A stretch of 63,171 bases of DNA from Caulobacterales bacterium (GTDB taxonomy: Bacteria > Pseudomonadota > Alphaproteobacteria > Caulobacterales > Caulobacteraceae), in contig JACPDR010000033.1 of NCBI GenBank assembly GCA_016183935.1, positions 1-63,171 of the forward strand, given 5' to 3'. The number at the start of each line of letters is the position of its first letter. Within the stretch, counting starts at the first letter, position 1. Position numbers and translations under genes: made by a program. Positions 52,979-61,530 of the stretch are shown piece after piece. The notes below the pieces were generated by a model. It saw nothing but the letters and a program-made list of their open reading frames with translations. It ran no database searches and was not told the DNA's origin.

Positions 52979-53981
52979 ACCTGAGCGGGTCGAGGGCGGC
53001 GGCGTCGGGCGGCGGCTGCCGACCCTCGACGCCGTCGGCCACGATCGCAGCGATCAGCGGGCCCAGCAGCCAGCCGTTGCGGCGCGGCGCGAGGGCGAGG
53101 TGCAGGCCGGGCTCGCCGGACGGGCCAGCGAGCGGCAGGCCATCGGGGACGGCGCCGCGGATGCCGACGCGGGTCTGCCCCGCCTCGCCCGGCTGACCCA
53201 GCAGCGCCAGCCCCGCCTCGGTCCGCGCCCGCGCCTCTTCGGGGTCGGGCTCCAGGTCGCGGCGGCCCGGCTCCATGGTCGCCCCGATCACCGCGCCCCC
53301 GGCCGTCGGGGCGGCATAGAGGCCTGGGGCCCGCACGACGCGGCGGGGCGGATCGACGCTGATCTGGGTCAGCTGGCCGCGGATCGGCTCGATCGAGTCC
53401 ACGAGCGCCGCGATCCGGTCGGGCAGGCCGGAAATGGCGGCGGCCGCGCCGGTGGCGAGCACGACGGTCGGCGCGAACCATGTGCGGCCGTCATCGGCCT
53501 CGACCCGCCAGCGGCGGGCGTCGCCGGTCAGGCGCGCGACACGGCCTCGAACCGGCGTGACGCCGGCGGTTCGCATGAGCGAGGCCAGCGCCGTCGCGGG
53601 TTCGATGCGCCAGTCGTCAGCGGTGGTCAGACCCGCTCTGGTCGCCCTGGCCTCGAAGCCGAGAGCCTGCAGCCGGGCCACGGCGGCGGCGGCGTCCGGT
53701 CCGCGCCACTCCGCGCCCTCGCGGTGCAAGGCCAGGCCATGCGCTTCGGCGAAGGCGGGCCACAGATCGCGGGCGCGCTTCAGCAGGGTGGCGCGGTCGG
53801 GGGGCAGGTCGTCGAGCAGGGATTCCAGCGCCGGGGCGAGCATCCCGGCGGCGATCGAGGAGGCGTTGACGCCGCCCGGATCGACCACGGTCACGGCATG
53901 GCCCCGCCCCGCCAGTTCGGCGGCGCTGCAAAGGCCGAGCACGCCGGCGCCGATGACGATCACATCCGGGGAAGAGGTCAC
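52956..53981 (-). CDS. FAD-dependent oxidase, ThiO/glycine oxidase-like
   Basis: A 341-residue DAO-family flavoprotein. The FAD dinucleotide motif is VIVIGAGVLGLCSAAELAGRG with the acidic end VVDPGG, followed by NASSIAAGMLAPALE. The C-terminal part has a short LHLALAPRRNGWLLGPLIAA. Members oxidise glycine or other amino acids, and ThiO supplies thiazole for thiamine synthesis, but no thiamine genes are nearby. The 3' end overlaps the tonB gene by 23 bases in convergent orientation. Confidence 0.88.
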   Translation of the reverse strand: MTSSPDVIVIGAGVLGLCSAAELAGRGHAVTVVDPGGVNASSIAAGMLAPALESLLDDLPPDRATLLKRARDLWPAFAEAHGLALHREGAEWRGPDAAAAVARLQALGFEARATRAGLTTADDWRIEPATALASLMRTAGVTPVRGRVARLTGDARRWRVEADDGRTWFAPTVVLATGAAAAISGLPDRIAALVDSIEPIRGQLTQISVDPPRRVVRAPGLYAAPTAGGAVIGATMEPGRRDLEPDPEEARARTEAGLALLGQPGEAGQTRVGIRGAVPDGLPLAGPSGEPGLHLALAPRRNGWLLGPLIAAIVADGVEGRQPPPDAAALDPLRFSSPAAG

Positions 53982-54019
53982 GGGCGATCAGATCGACCGC
54001 CCGCGGCCGGAATGCAAGC

Positions 54020-55867
54020 TTACTCCGCGGCGATGGCGGCGGCGCGGCTCTGTTCGATGCGGGCCATCAGGGCCGCGTGCTGGCTCCACAGGGCCTGCGG
54101 CAGGCGGTCGCCGAACTTCTCGTAGAAGCCGGGGATCAGCGCGGCCTCCTCGGCCCAGACGTCGGGATCGACGTCAAGCAGGGTCGACAGGTCGGCGTCG
54201 GACAGGCTGAGACCCGACAGGTCGAGCGAGTCGCGGGTCGGGACCCGGCCGACCGGCGTGTCGACCGCCTCGGCCTCGCCATCGAGCCGTTCGGCGATCC
54301 ACTTGAGGACGCGGGCGTTGTCGCCGAAGCCCGGCCAGACGAACTTGCCCTCGTCGTTCTTGCGGAACCAGTTGACGAAGTAGAGGCGCGGCAGCTTCGA
54401 GGCGTCGGTGCGGTCCTTCATCGACAGCCAGTGGGCGAAGTAGTCGCCCATGTTGTAACCGCAGAAGGGCAGCATGGCGAAGGGATCGCGACGCAGCTCG
54501 CCGACCTTGTTCTCGGCCGCGGCCGTGCCTTCCGAGGCGACCGACGAACCCATGAACACGCCATGGTCCCAGTCATAGGCCTCGGTGACCAGCGGCACGG
54601 CCGAGGCGCGGCGGCCGCCGAACAGGATGGCCGAGATCGGCACCCCCTTGGGGTCTTCCCATTCCGGCGCGATGATCGGGCACTGCGCGGCCGGGGCGGC
54701 GAAGCGCGAATTGGGGTGGGCGGCCGGCTCGCCCGAGGCGGGGTCGTGCGGCCGGCCCTTCCAGTTGGTCAGGCCCTCGGGCGCTTCTCTGGTCAGGCCT
54801 TCCCACCAGACGTCGCCGTCGGCGGTCAGGGCGGTGTTGGTGAAGACGGTGTTGCTGGCCATCGTGGCCAGGGCGTTGCCGTTGGTGTTGCGGCTGGTGC
54901 CGGGGGCGACGCCGAAGAAGCCGGCTTCCGGGTTCACGGCGTAGAGGCGGCCGTCGTCGCCGATGCGCATCCAGGCGATGTCGTCGCCGATGGTCTCGGC
55001 CTTCCAGCCCGGCAGCGTCGGCTGGAGCATGGCGAGGTTGGTCTTGCCACAGGCCGAGGGGAAGGCGGCGGCGACGTATTTGGCGCGCCCCTTCGGATCG
55101 GTCAGCTTGAGGATCAGCATGTGCTCGGCCAGCCAGCCCTCGTCGCGGGCCATGACCGAGGCGATGCGCAGGGCGTAGCACTTCTTGCCCAGCAGGGCGT
55201 TGCCGCCGTAGCCCGAGCCGTAGGACCAGATCTCGCGGCTCTCCGGGAAGTGGACGATCCATTTCTCGTCGTTGCAGGGCCACGGGACGTCGGCCTGGCC
55301 GTCGGCGAGCGGGGCGCCGAGGGTGTGGACGGCGGGGACGAAGACGCCGTCCGAGCCCAGCACGTCCAGCGCCGGCTTGCCCATTCGGGTCATGATGCCC
55401 ATCGACACGGCGACGTAGCCGCTGTCGGTGATCTCGACGCCGAGGGCGCTGATCTTCGAGCCGAGCGGGCCCATCGAGAAGGGCACAACGTACATGGTGC
55501 GGCCGGCCATGCAGCCGTCAAACAGGCCGTTCAGGCGGGCGCGCATCTCGGCCGGGTCGGCCCAGTTGTTGGTCGGGCCGGCGTCGATTTCCTTCTCGGG
55601 GCAGATGAAGGTGCGGCTCTCGACGCGGGCGACGTCCTTCGGATCGGAGGCGGCGTAGTAGCAGCCGGGGCGCTTGGTCTGGTCCAGCTCCTTGAGAGTG
55701 CCCTTCGCGATCAGGTCAGCGGCTATGGCCTTCTTCTCGGCCTCGGAGCCGTCGCACCAGTGGACGCGGGCGGGCTTCGTCAGGGCGGCGATCTGCTCGA
55801 CCCAGGCGACGAGGCCGGCGTGATGGGTGGGGGCCGGGTGAAGGCCGGGGATGGCGGATGCGGTCAC
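54020..55867 (-). CDS. pckG: Phosphoenolpyruvate carboxykinase (GTP)
   Basis: A 615-residue GTP-dependent PEPCK that converts oxaloacetate to PEP for gluconeogenesis. The kinase loop is [16 protein letters not shown], with the hyper-reactive cysteine characteristic of the GTP class. [19 protein letters not shown] and IFGGRR-like [14 protein letters not shown] are also present. The GTG start at 55867 has CAGGAGAG upstream; the ORF open to 56143 lacks family sequence. The enzyme is cytoplasmic. A separate ATP-type PEPCK is not seen. Confidence 0.96.
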   Translation of the reverse strand: MTASAIPGLHPAPTHHAGLVAWVEQIAALTKPARVHWCDGSEAEKKAIAADLIAKGTLKELDQTKRPGCYYAASDPKDVARVESRTFICPEKEIDAGPTNNWADPAEMRARLNGLFDGCMAGRTMYVVPFSMGPLGSKISALGVEITDSGYVAVSMGIMTRMGKPALDVLGSDGVFVPAVHTLGAPLADGQADVPWPCNDEKWIVHFPESREIWSYGSGYGGNALLGKKCYALRIASVMARDEGWLAEHMLILKLTDPKGRAKYVAAAFPSACGKTNLAMLQPTLPGWKAETIGDDIAWMRIGDDGRLYAVNPEAGFFGVAPGTSRNTNGNALATMASNTVFTNTALTADGDVWWEGLTREAPEGLTNWKGRPHDPASGEPAAHPNSRFAAPAAQCPIIAPEWEDPKGVPISAILFGGRRASAVPLVTEAYDWDHGVFMGSSVASEGTAAAENKVGELRRDPFAMLPFCGYNMGDYFAHWLSMKDRTDASKLPRLYFVNWFRKNDEGKFVWPGFGDNARVLKWIAERLDGEAEAVDTPVGRVPTRDSLDLSGLSLSDADLSTLLDVDPDVWAEEAALIPGFYEKFGDRLPQALWSQHAALMARIEQSRAAAIAAE

Positions 55868-56072
55868 GCGAACTCTCCTGAACGTCTGCCCGGCGATCTG
55901 ACGCCGCCGTGGCGCTCCCTTGCGTGAGATCACGCAATGTTTCAGCGGGAATGGCACTGAAGCGGACGCGAGGTCAACCGGTGCAAGTTTCAACCTCCCG
56001 CGAGCGGCGGGCGCCGCCTCGCCTGCATAATTCCGGTCGCGGCGGGCGTCGTCGCGGGGTATCGGGACCGCC

Positions 56073-56708
56073 ATGCAGACCATGGATACGATCACCGCGA
56101 TCCCCGGAGGCGCTCTCGCCTCGCCCGCCGCCGCCCGGAACACGGGACCGATTCTCGAGGTGCTGAAGGCGCATCTGCCGGCACGGGGGCGGGTGCTGGA
56201 GATCGCCGCTGGCTCGGGCGAGCACGCCGTGGCCTACGCGGGCGCCCTGCCGGGGCTGGAGTGGACGCCGAGCGATCCGTCGGCCGAGGCCCGGGCGAGC
56301 ATCGCGGCCTGGGCCGAAGCGGCGGACCTGCCGAACCTGCGGCCGCCGCTGGCGCTGGACCTGCTGGAGGAAGCGAGTTGGCCGGAGGAGCCGTTCGCGG
56401 CGCTGGTTTGCATCAACATGATCCACATCAGCCCGTGGGCGGCGACGGAGGGGCTGATGCGGCTGGCCGGGCGGGTGCTGCCGGTCGGCGGGCTGCTGGC
56501 GACCTATGGGCCGTACCGCGAGGCGGATGTCCCGCTCGCCCCTTCGAACGCGGCCTTTGACGAGAGCCTGAAGGCGCGCGATCCGGCCTGGGGGCTGCGC
56601 GACCGGGACGATGTGGCGGCGGCGGCGAAGGCCGAGGGGCTGGCGCTGACGCTCCGGGTCGGGATGCACGCCAACAATCTGATGCTGCTGTTCCGGCGGG
56701 TGGGATGA
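56073..56708 (+). CDS. DUF938 family SAM-dependent methyltransferase-like protein
   Basis: A 211-residue class I methyltransferase-like protein of DUF938. The SAM motif is [16 protein letters not shown] (about 41-56), then [16 protein letters not shown] and [17 protein letters not shown], which are typical of the family. ATG 56073 is used; a second ATG five codons later could be the real start. The family substrate is unknown. It is divergent from pckG across 205 bases and is followed by an inverted-repeat element. Confidence 0.88.
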   Translation: MQTMDTITAIPGGALASPAAARNTGPILEVLKAHLPARGRVLEIAAGSGEHAVAYAGALPGLEWTPSDPSAEARASIAAWAEAADLPNLRPPLALDLLEEASWPEEPFAALVCINMIHISPWAATEGLMRLAGRVLPVGGLLATYGPYREADVPLAPSNAAFDESLKARDPAWGLRDRDDVAAAAKAEGLALTLRVGMHANNLMLLFRRVG

Positions 56709-56721
56709 GCCCCTTCCTTCC

Positions 56722-56859
56722 GTCATCCTCGGGCTTGACCCGAGGATCAGAGGCGGCGCGCGCTCGTCGCCATGAGGCCGTGCAGCGGCGAGGCCGGCGC
56801 CTGACCTTCGCCGACGCTGCGACGGATGGTCTGATCCTCGGGTCAAGCCCGAGGATGAC
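56722..56859. repeat. Inverted-repeat element with 30-bp arms identical to that at 321-452
   Basis: Arms at 56722-56751 and 56830-56859 are perfect inverted copies and match the arms of the left-hand element. The loop sequence differs. It lies between the DUF938 gene and the pseudouridine synthase gene. Confidence 0.92.
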
Positions 56860-56883
56860 GGCGGGGGTGGTAGAGGTGGTCGC

Positions 56884-57639
56884 ATGAGCCTCTCCAAAAC
56901 CTATGACGGCGCCGAGCCCGTGCGGCTGAACAAGTTCATGGGCCAATCCGGAATCTGTTCGCGGCGCGAGGCCGACGCCCTGATCGCCGAGGGACTGGTC
57001 TCGGTCGACGGCGAGGTGGTCACCGACGCGGGGCGCAAGCTGGAGCCGGGGCAGACCCTGACCCTGAACGAGCGGGCCACGGCGGCGCTGGCCGAGGGCG
57101 TGACCATCGTGATGCACAAGCCGATGGGCTATGTCTCGGGCCAGCCGGAGCCGGGCAAGGTTCCGGCGGTGCGCCTGCTGACCGAGGCCAACCGGGTCGG
57201 CGAGGGGCCGGTCCCGGCGGCGGACGCCTCCCTGCCCCCGATCGGGCGGCTGGACGAGGATTCGCGCGGGCTGCTGCTGCTGTCGTCCGACGGGGTGGTG
57301 GCCAAGGCGGTGATCGGGCCGGAGTCGGACCTCGACAAGGAATATCTGGTCCGGGTGACGGGCGACATCACCGAGAAGAAGCTGAAGATCCTGCGCCACG
57401 GCCTGATGCTGGACGGCCGCCAGCTGCGACCGGCCTATGTCAGCCGGATGGAGTCGTTCCGGCTGAAGTTCATCCTGCGCGAGGGCCGCAACCGGCAGAT
57501 CCGGCGGATGTGCGAGATGGTCGACATGGAGGTCGTCGACCTGATCCGGGTGCGGATCGGGCCGCTGAAGCTGGACAACCTGCCGGAAGGCAAATGGCGG
57601 ATGCTGACGGCGGACGAGCGGGCGGCGCTGGTCGGCTGA
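56884..57639 (+). CDS. RluF-like 23S rRNA pseudouridine synthase
   Basis: A 251-residue RsuA/RluB/E/F-family pseudouridine synthase. The N-terminal S4 RNA-binding domain covers about 16-75 (RLNKFMGQSGICSRREADALIAEG), and the catalytic core has the conserved GRLDEDSRGLLLLSSDG with the catalytic aspartate. Later EYLVRV and LREGRNRQIRRMCE are typical. By sequence it is closest to RluF (23S U2604), but the choice among subfamilies is not certain. Starts at ATG 56884, 24 bases after the inverted-repeat element. Confidence 0.92.
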   Translation: MSLSKTYDGAEPVRLNKFMGQSGICSRREADALIAEGLVSVDGEVVTDAGRKLEPGQTLTLNERATAALAEGVTIVMHKPMGYVSGQPEPGKVPAVRLLTEANRVGEGPVPAADASLPPIGRLDEDSRGLLLLSSDGVVAKAVIGPESDLDKEYLVRVTGDITEKKLKILRHGLMLDGRQLRPAYVSRMESFRLKFILREGRNRQIRRMCEMVDMEVVDLIRVRIGPLKLDNLPEGKWRMLTADERAALVG

Positions 57640-57944
57640 GTCCGGCCGCCCCGGGTGACCGGGTTGGCAGGGTTTCTGACTGAAAAATCGCGACCGGCCA
57701 TTCTGAACATTCGCGCGCCTGCCGTGGGCGTGGAGAACGTCCCGCCTGGACGGCGCGACGGCGGGTTTCGTACTGTCAAAGACCAGGCCCGGCGGGCATT
57801 CCGCCATTATGCACGGCCGGGCGTCAAAGGCGGACGCATGCCCCGGAGCGGGCCCGCCCGATCATGACCGGGAGTGTCGGAATGACCCGCGAAGTGTCGG
57901 GATGACAGGATACGGGATGACAGGGTTTTGGGGGCGCGGGACCG
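57640..57944 (+). other. Intergenic region with partial direct repeats
   Basis: A 305-bp gap with no gene that I can support. AGTGTCGG(A/G)ATGAC occurs at 57873-57886 and 57893-57906, and ACGGGATGAC at 57912-57921. On the minus strand these are GTCATCCCGACACT-type repeats of the same general family as the GTCATCCTC elements. A 70-residue frame at 57655-57867 shows no recognisable family. Confidence 0.55.
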
Positions 57945-58469
57945 TCAGGCCGGCACATAGGTGAGTTCGATCGCCTCTCCGCCGATCCGGCGGTGCGTGA
58001 CGAGGCGGAGCGGCGGCCGGGGGCCGGCGAAGAACGGATCGCCGCCCCCCAGCACGACGGGATGGAGGCAGAGGCGGTATTCATCGATCAGGCCGGTCAG
58101 GGCGTGCGCCAGCACCGGCCCGCCAACGTAGAGCTCGCCCTCGAGCTCCTGCTTGAGGCGGCGAACCGTCCCCTCCACGTCGTCCGCGACAAGCGTGGCG
58201 TTGGGGCCGACCGAGGTCAGGGTGCGCGAAACGACCCATTTGGGTTCGGCGCGCCACGCCGCCGCGAACTCCCGAAGATCCGGGGTCCAGTCGGGATCGT
58301 CCTGCTCCCAGTAGCGCATGATCTCGTACAGGCGGCGGCCGTACACGCTGCCGGCCGAGCCGCGCACCTGCTCGATGAAGTGGCGGAAGAGGACGGCGTC
58401 GGGCCCGAATTTGTCGTAGTCGACGTAGCCGTCGAGCGACACGTTCATTCCAAAGACGAGCCGCGCCAT
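57945..58469 (-). CDS. Dihydrofolate reductase family (RibD C-terminal-like) protein
   Basis: A 174-residue protein with the dihydrofolate-reductase-like fold of the RibD C-terminal domain family. The start MARLVFGMNVSLDGYVDYD and the later ELYVGGPVLAHALTGLIDEYRLCLHPVVLGGG are the usual landmarks. Such small proteins are not true DHFR and their substrates are mostly unknown. Upstream on the same strand is space to the GST gene (36 bases). Confidence 0.9.
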   Translation of the reverse strand: MARLVFGMNVSLDGYVDYDKFGPDAVLFRHFIEQVRGSAGSVYGRRLYEIMRYWEQDDPDWTPDLREFAAAWRAEPKWVVSRTLTSVGPNATLVADDVEGTVRRLKQELEGELYVGGPVLAHALTGLIDEYRLCLHPVVLGGGDPFFAGPRPPLRLVTHRRIGGEAIELTYVPA

Positions 58470-58505
58470 GCCGCAATCTCCAGCCTGTTCTCGTAGGGGT
58501 GTGAC

Positions 58506-59177
58506 CTAACCCGCGACCAGTTCCGGTCGGGCCGCCTCGGCCGCGCGGAACGGCTTCAGCTGGTCGGCCAGGGCGCGCTGGAAGGCGGGGCGGGCCTCGG
58601 AGCGGGCGACATAGTCGGCCAGGCCCGGATAGTCGGCGAGGATGTCCGTGTGGCGCAGGTCGCGCAGCACATGGGTCATCAGGATGTCGGCGGCGCTGAA
58701 GCGGTCGTTGGCGAACCATTTGCGGTCGCCCAGCGCGGTCTGGAGGTCGGTCAGACGCTTGCGCACCATCGCCTCGACCTCAGGCCGCCGTTCCTTCGCC
58801 CAGCCCTTGTCCGCGTTGAAGATGTCGATTGTGGCCAACTGGCCGACGAACGGCTCGATACTGTTCATGGCCGCGAAGAGCCAGGTCATGACCATGGCCC
58901 GCCCGGCCTCGTCGGCCGGCATCAGGGCGTCGGATTTCTGGGCGATCCAAAGGACGATGGCGCCGCTCTCGAACATCTCGACCTTGCCGTCGCGATAGGC
59001 CGGCACCTGGCCGAATGGCTGCAGGGCGCGGTAGGCCGGGGTCGACTTGTCCTCGGGCCCGATCAGGTGGTCGTCGTAGCCGAGCCCGGCCTCCTCCAGA
59101 GCCCAGCGGACGCGGATGTCGCGGACCGAGCCCTGGGCGAAGGGCGGGACCCATTTGAAGGCGGTGACCTGGATCAT
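58506..59177 (-). CDS. Glutathione S-transferase family protein
   Basis: A 223-residue GST. The thioredoxin-like N-terminal half includes VRWALEEAGLGYDDHLIG and the glutathione-contact segment FGQVPAYRDGKVEMFESGAIVLWIA; the C-terminal helical half has FSAADILMTHVLRD. Cytoplasmic. The frame is open upstream to 59681, but ATG 59177 is the family start. The gene is divergent from the MarR regulator at 59263 with a perfect palindrome in between, so it is very likely the regulated target. Confidence 0.93.
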   Translation of the reverse strand: MIQVTAFKWVPPFAQGSVRDIRVRWALEEAGLGYDDHLIGPEDKSTPAYRALQPFGQVPAYRDGKVEMFESGAIVLWIAQKSDALMPADEAGRAMVMTWLFAAMNSIEPFVGQLATIDIFNADKGWAKERRPEVEAMVRKRLTDLQTALGDRKWFANDRFSAADILMTHVLRDLRHTDILADYPGLADYVARSEARPAFQRALADQLKPFRAAEAARPELVAG

Positions 59178-59234
59178 GACGGGCTCCTGGGAAGCGTTTC
59201 CGGCGCGCCCTGTGGCGGCGCGTCTCGTTGACAT

Positions 59235-59254
59235 ATAAGTTGATATCAACCTAT
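59235..59254. promoter_or_regulatory. MarR-type operator palindrome in the GST/MarR divergent promoter
   Basis: The core GTTGATATCAAC (59239-59250) is a perfect 12-base palindrome, extended to ATAaGTTGATATCAACcTAT with one mismatched pair. It lies 9 bases before the MarR ATG and 58 bases before the GST ATG, right over the likely promoters. Confidence 0.75.
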
Positions 59255-59262
59255 CTTGAGCC

Positions 59263-59712
59263 ATGTCAACCGCCGCCGTTCCCTTCACGACCACCCTGCA
59301 CGTCCGCGACCACTGCCTGTGCCTGCACGCCCAGCGCGCGGCGCGGGCCCTGTCGCGGCGCTTCGACGAGGCCTTCCGGCCGCTGGGTGTCACCTCGGGC
59401 CAGTTCTCGCTGCTGAACGCCGTCAACCGGCCGGAGCCGCCGACCCTCGGCGCGGTGGCCTCGGTGCTGGCCATGGACCGCTCGACCGTGACGGCCAATC
59501 TCAAGCCGCTGGAGCGGATGGGCGTGGTGACGGTGACGGTGGACGCCAAGGACCGGCGTGGCCGCCGGACGGCGCTGACCGAGGCCGGGCAGGCCCTTCT
59601 GGCCCGGGCCACGCCGATCTGGATCGCGGAGCACGCGCGGGTCGAGGCCGAACTGGCGGGCGACGCCGACGCGTTGCGCAAGGGGCTGCGCGAGGTGGCG
59701 CAGACCGTCTAG
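59263..59712 (+). CDS. MarR-family transcriptional regulator
   Basis: A 149-residue winged-helix dimer-type regulator. The DNA-binding part is FSLLNAVNRPEPPTLGAVASVLAMDRSTVTANLKPLER (about 46-85) with the wing VDAKDRRGRRTALTEAG. The N-terminus includes two cysteines (CLCLHAQRAARAL) that could sense oxidants or electrophiles, in keeping with a GST target. It is divergent from the GST gene, sharing a palindromic operator, so it probably represses both. Confidence 0.94.
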   Translation: MSTAAVPFTTTLHVRDHCLCLHAQRAARALSRRFDEAFRPLGVTSGQFSLLNAVNRPEPPTLGAVASVLAMDRSTVTANLKPLERMGVVTVTVDAKDRRGRRTALTEAGQALLARATPIWIAEHARVEAELAGDADALRKGLREVAQTV

Positions 59713-60173
59713 TCGCCGTCCGGCGGCTCGAGATCGCGCATCCCCGCCTCGGGGTCGCCGCCGAAGCGGGCGTCGAGGCGTTCGGACCAGGTCAGGGGCC
59801 AGACGTCACTGGCCGGGCCGTCCCCCCGGGCGTCCCACTGCAGATAGGCGACCCAGGTCTCGCCGACCACCGGCAGGGGCAGGACCCGCGGGCATTCGGT
59901 CCGCTCCTCGTGCCACAGCCGCAGCCGCCCGCTCTGGGGATGACCCTCGACCACCCGGTCGATCTCGAACTCAGCCTCGAAGGCGCGGTTGGGACGTTCG
60001 GCGGCGCGGGAGCGGACCGCCACGACCGTGACGATGGCGACGGTGACATAGTCCTCCGCCATGCGCTCGGCCGGGCCATCGATCGGCAGCATGCAGGCCT
60101 CGGCGGCGGCCGGGACGAGGAGAGACAGGACCAGGGCGGTCAGGCCGGTGGCGACTGCGGCGGGTCGGATCAT
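59709..60173 (-). CDS. Secreted hypothetical protein
   Basis: A 154-residue exported protein; the Sec signal ends at about residue 26 (AAAEA). The mature part is beta-rich (MAEDYVTVAIVTVVAVRSRAAER, FEAEFEIDRVVEGHP) with cysteines near the mature start (ACMLP) and in TECPRVLPLP, a possible disulphide pair. I do not recognise the family. The chosen ATG at 60173 gives a normal signal. The gene is convergent with marR, with a 4-base overlap. Confidence 0.72.
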   Translation of the reverse strand: MIRPAAVATGLTALVLSLLVPAAAEACMLPIDGPAERMAEDYVTVAIVTVVAVRSRAAERPNRAFEAEFEIDRVVEGHPQSGRLRLWHEERTECPRVLPLPVVGETWVAYLQWDARGDGPASDVWPLTWSERLDARFGGDPEAGMRDLEPPDGD

Positions 60174-60261
60174 GGCGGCGTCTCCTTGTGCGAAGGAGAG
60201 CACAGACGCCGGACCGCCGCAGCCCCCCTGCCCCGCATCGTCAGGCTCCGTCAGCCCGGCC

Positions 60262-61035
60262 TCAGTGGCCCAGGCCCAGCGGCGAGGCTCCCAGCATCCA
60301 TGCGGCCATGGCGATCATCATCAGGTTCTCGGTCAACGAGACGAAGCCCAGCGGCACGTTGGAGGAACCGCCGACGCAGGCGCATTTCAGCTCGCGCTTG
60401 TCGACGTAGACGGCCTTGAACACCGAGACCGCGCCGATGCCGCCGATGAACAGGGCCACGGGGGCCGACAGCCAGGTCAGGGCCCCGGCCAGCATCAGCA
60501 CGCCCGCGCCCAGCTCGGCGAAGGGGTAGATGTAGCTGTAGGGGACCCAGCGGCGGGCCAGCAGGTCGTAGTTCAGGAACATGGTCGAGAACCGCTCGAC
60601 GTCCTGCAGCTTGAGCATGGCCAGCAGACTCATGGCGGTGGCGATGAAGGTGGGCAGGACGGAGATGTCGACCGGCGTGCCGAAGCGCAGATACGCGACC
60701 GCCAGGGCGATCAGGGCGGCGACGGCGAAGACGACGAGCACCGGCGTGTAGCTGGTCGCGCCGGGCTCGGGCACCTTCTGGCCGAAGTAGCGGCGCAGGT
60801 CGTCGTAGCCGCCGATGCGGACGCCGTCGATGAAGGTCTGGGGCGTGGTCGGCACGCCGTGCTCGGCCTTGAAGGCGTCCGTCTCGGCGCGGGTCTTCAG
60901 GTGGTGGTCCTCGATCTCGTAGCCCTTGCGGCGCAGCAGCCAGCGGGCTTTCTGCCCCGAGGGGCAGAGGTGGTCGGGCATGACCATGCGGTAGAGGACG
61001 GCGGTCTTTTGGGGCGCGGCGGTCTGGGCGGACAT
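60262..61035 (-). CDS. Glutaredoxin-MauE fusion membrane protein
   Basis: A 257-residue fusion. The N-terminal glutaredoxin-like domain (about 12-90) has LCPSGQKARWLLRRKGYE, with Cys24 of the CPSG redox site, and VPTTPQTFIDGVRIGGYDDL. The C-terminal half is a four-helix MauE/DoxX-like membrane domain (about 98-250) ending near a KCACVGGSSNVPLGF motif with a cysteine pair. It would couple thiol redox transfer to the membrane, possibly in metal or thiol homeostasis. It is divergent from a MerR regulator, with a MerR-like promoter between them. Close relatives are often labelled MauE/DoxX family redox-associated membrane protein. Confidence 0.85.
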   Translation of the reverse strand: MSAQTAAPQKTAVLYRMVMPDHLCPSGQKARWLLRRKGYEIEDHHLKTRAETDAFKAEHGVPTTPQTFIDGVRIGGYDDLRRYFGQKVPEPGATSYTPVLVVFAVAALIALAVAYLRFGTPVDISVLPTFIATAMSLLAMLKLQDVERFSTMFLNYDLLARRWVPYSYIYPFAELGAGVLMLAGALTWLSAPVALFIGGIGAVSVFKAVYVDKRELKCACVGGSSNVPLGFVSLTENLMMIAMAAWMLGASPLGLGH

Positions 61036-61075
61036 GGGGGGCTTTCTCCTGCTTGCCGATAACGGTCCGCGCCCC

Positions 61076-61106
61076 ATGTAGGGTCCGGACCATGGTACGG
61101 AGTCAA
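61076..61106 (-). promoter_or_regulatory. MerR-type promoter with long spacer upstream of the glutaredoxin-MauE gene
   Basis: Reading the minus strand, TTGACT (61106-61101) is followed by a 19-base spacer containing the near-perfect palindrome CCGTACCATGGTCCGG (61100-61085), then a weak -10 (CTACAT, 61081-61076). A long spacer with a palindrome between the -35 and -10 is the hallmark of MerR-activated promoters. Confidence 0.65.
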
Positions 61107-61109
61107 GAG

Positions 61110-61526
61110 ATGGGCGAAGCTTCGGGCGGCATGACCATCGCGCGGCTGGCGAAGGCCGGCGGCGTGGGGGTGGAGACGGTGCGCTACTACCAGCGGCGCG
61201 GCCTGCTGGAGACCCCGGCGCGGCCGGACGGCCCGGGGTCGGGCGGCGGGGTGCGGCGCTATGGGACGGAGGACGCCCGGCGGCTGCGGTTCATCCGCTC
61301 GGCGCAGGCGGCGGGGTTCACCCTCGAGCAGATCGGGGAACTCCTGGCGCTGGACGCGGGCGAGGACCGCGGGCGGGCGCTGGCGCTGGCGCAGGCCCGG
61401 CTGGTCGAGCTGGACGCGCGGATCGCCGAGCTGGAGGCGGCCCGGGCGGCGCTGCGGCGGCTGGCCGGAGCGTGCGCGGGCGGCGGCAAGGGGCCGTGCC
61501 CGATCCTGGAGGCGTTCGAGGGTTGA
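61110..61526 (+). CDS. MerR-family transcriptional regulator
   Basis: A 138-residue regulator. The DNA-binding domain MTIARLAKAGGVGVETVRYYQRRGLL (about residues 8-33) and VRRYGTEDARRLRFIRSAQAAGFTLEQIGELLAL follow the MerR pattern, with a coiled-coil dimerisation helix and C-terminal cysteines (GACAGGGKGPCPIL) typical of metal- or redox-sensing members. I place the start at ATG 61110, with GGAG 7 bases upstream; ATGs at 61092 and 61131 are alternatives. It is divergent from the glutaredoxin-MauE gene and probably activates it. Confidence 0.9.
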   Translation: MGEASGGMTIARLAKAGGVGVETVRYYQRRGLLETPARPDGPGSGGGVRRYGTEDARRLRFIRSAQAAGFTLEQIGELLALDAGEDRGRALALAQARLVELDARIAELEAARAALRRLAGACAGGGKGPCPILEAFEG

Positions 61527-61530
61527 GGCG

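Noticed and set aside
57655..57867. A 70-residue open frame after the pseudouridine synthase gene
   Set aside because: It has no recognisable motif and runs into the direct-repeat area, so I do not call it a gene.
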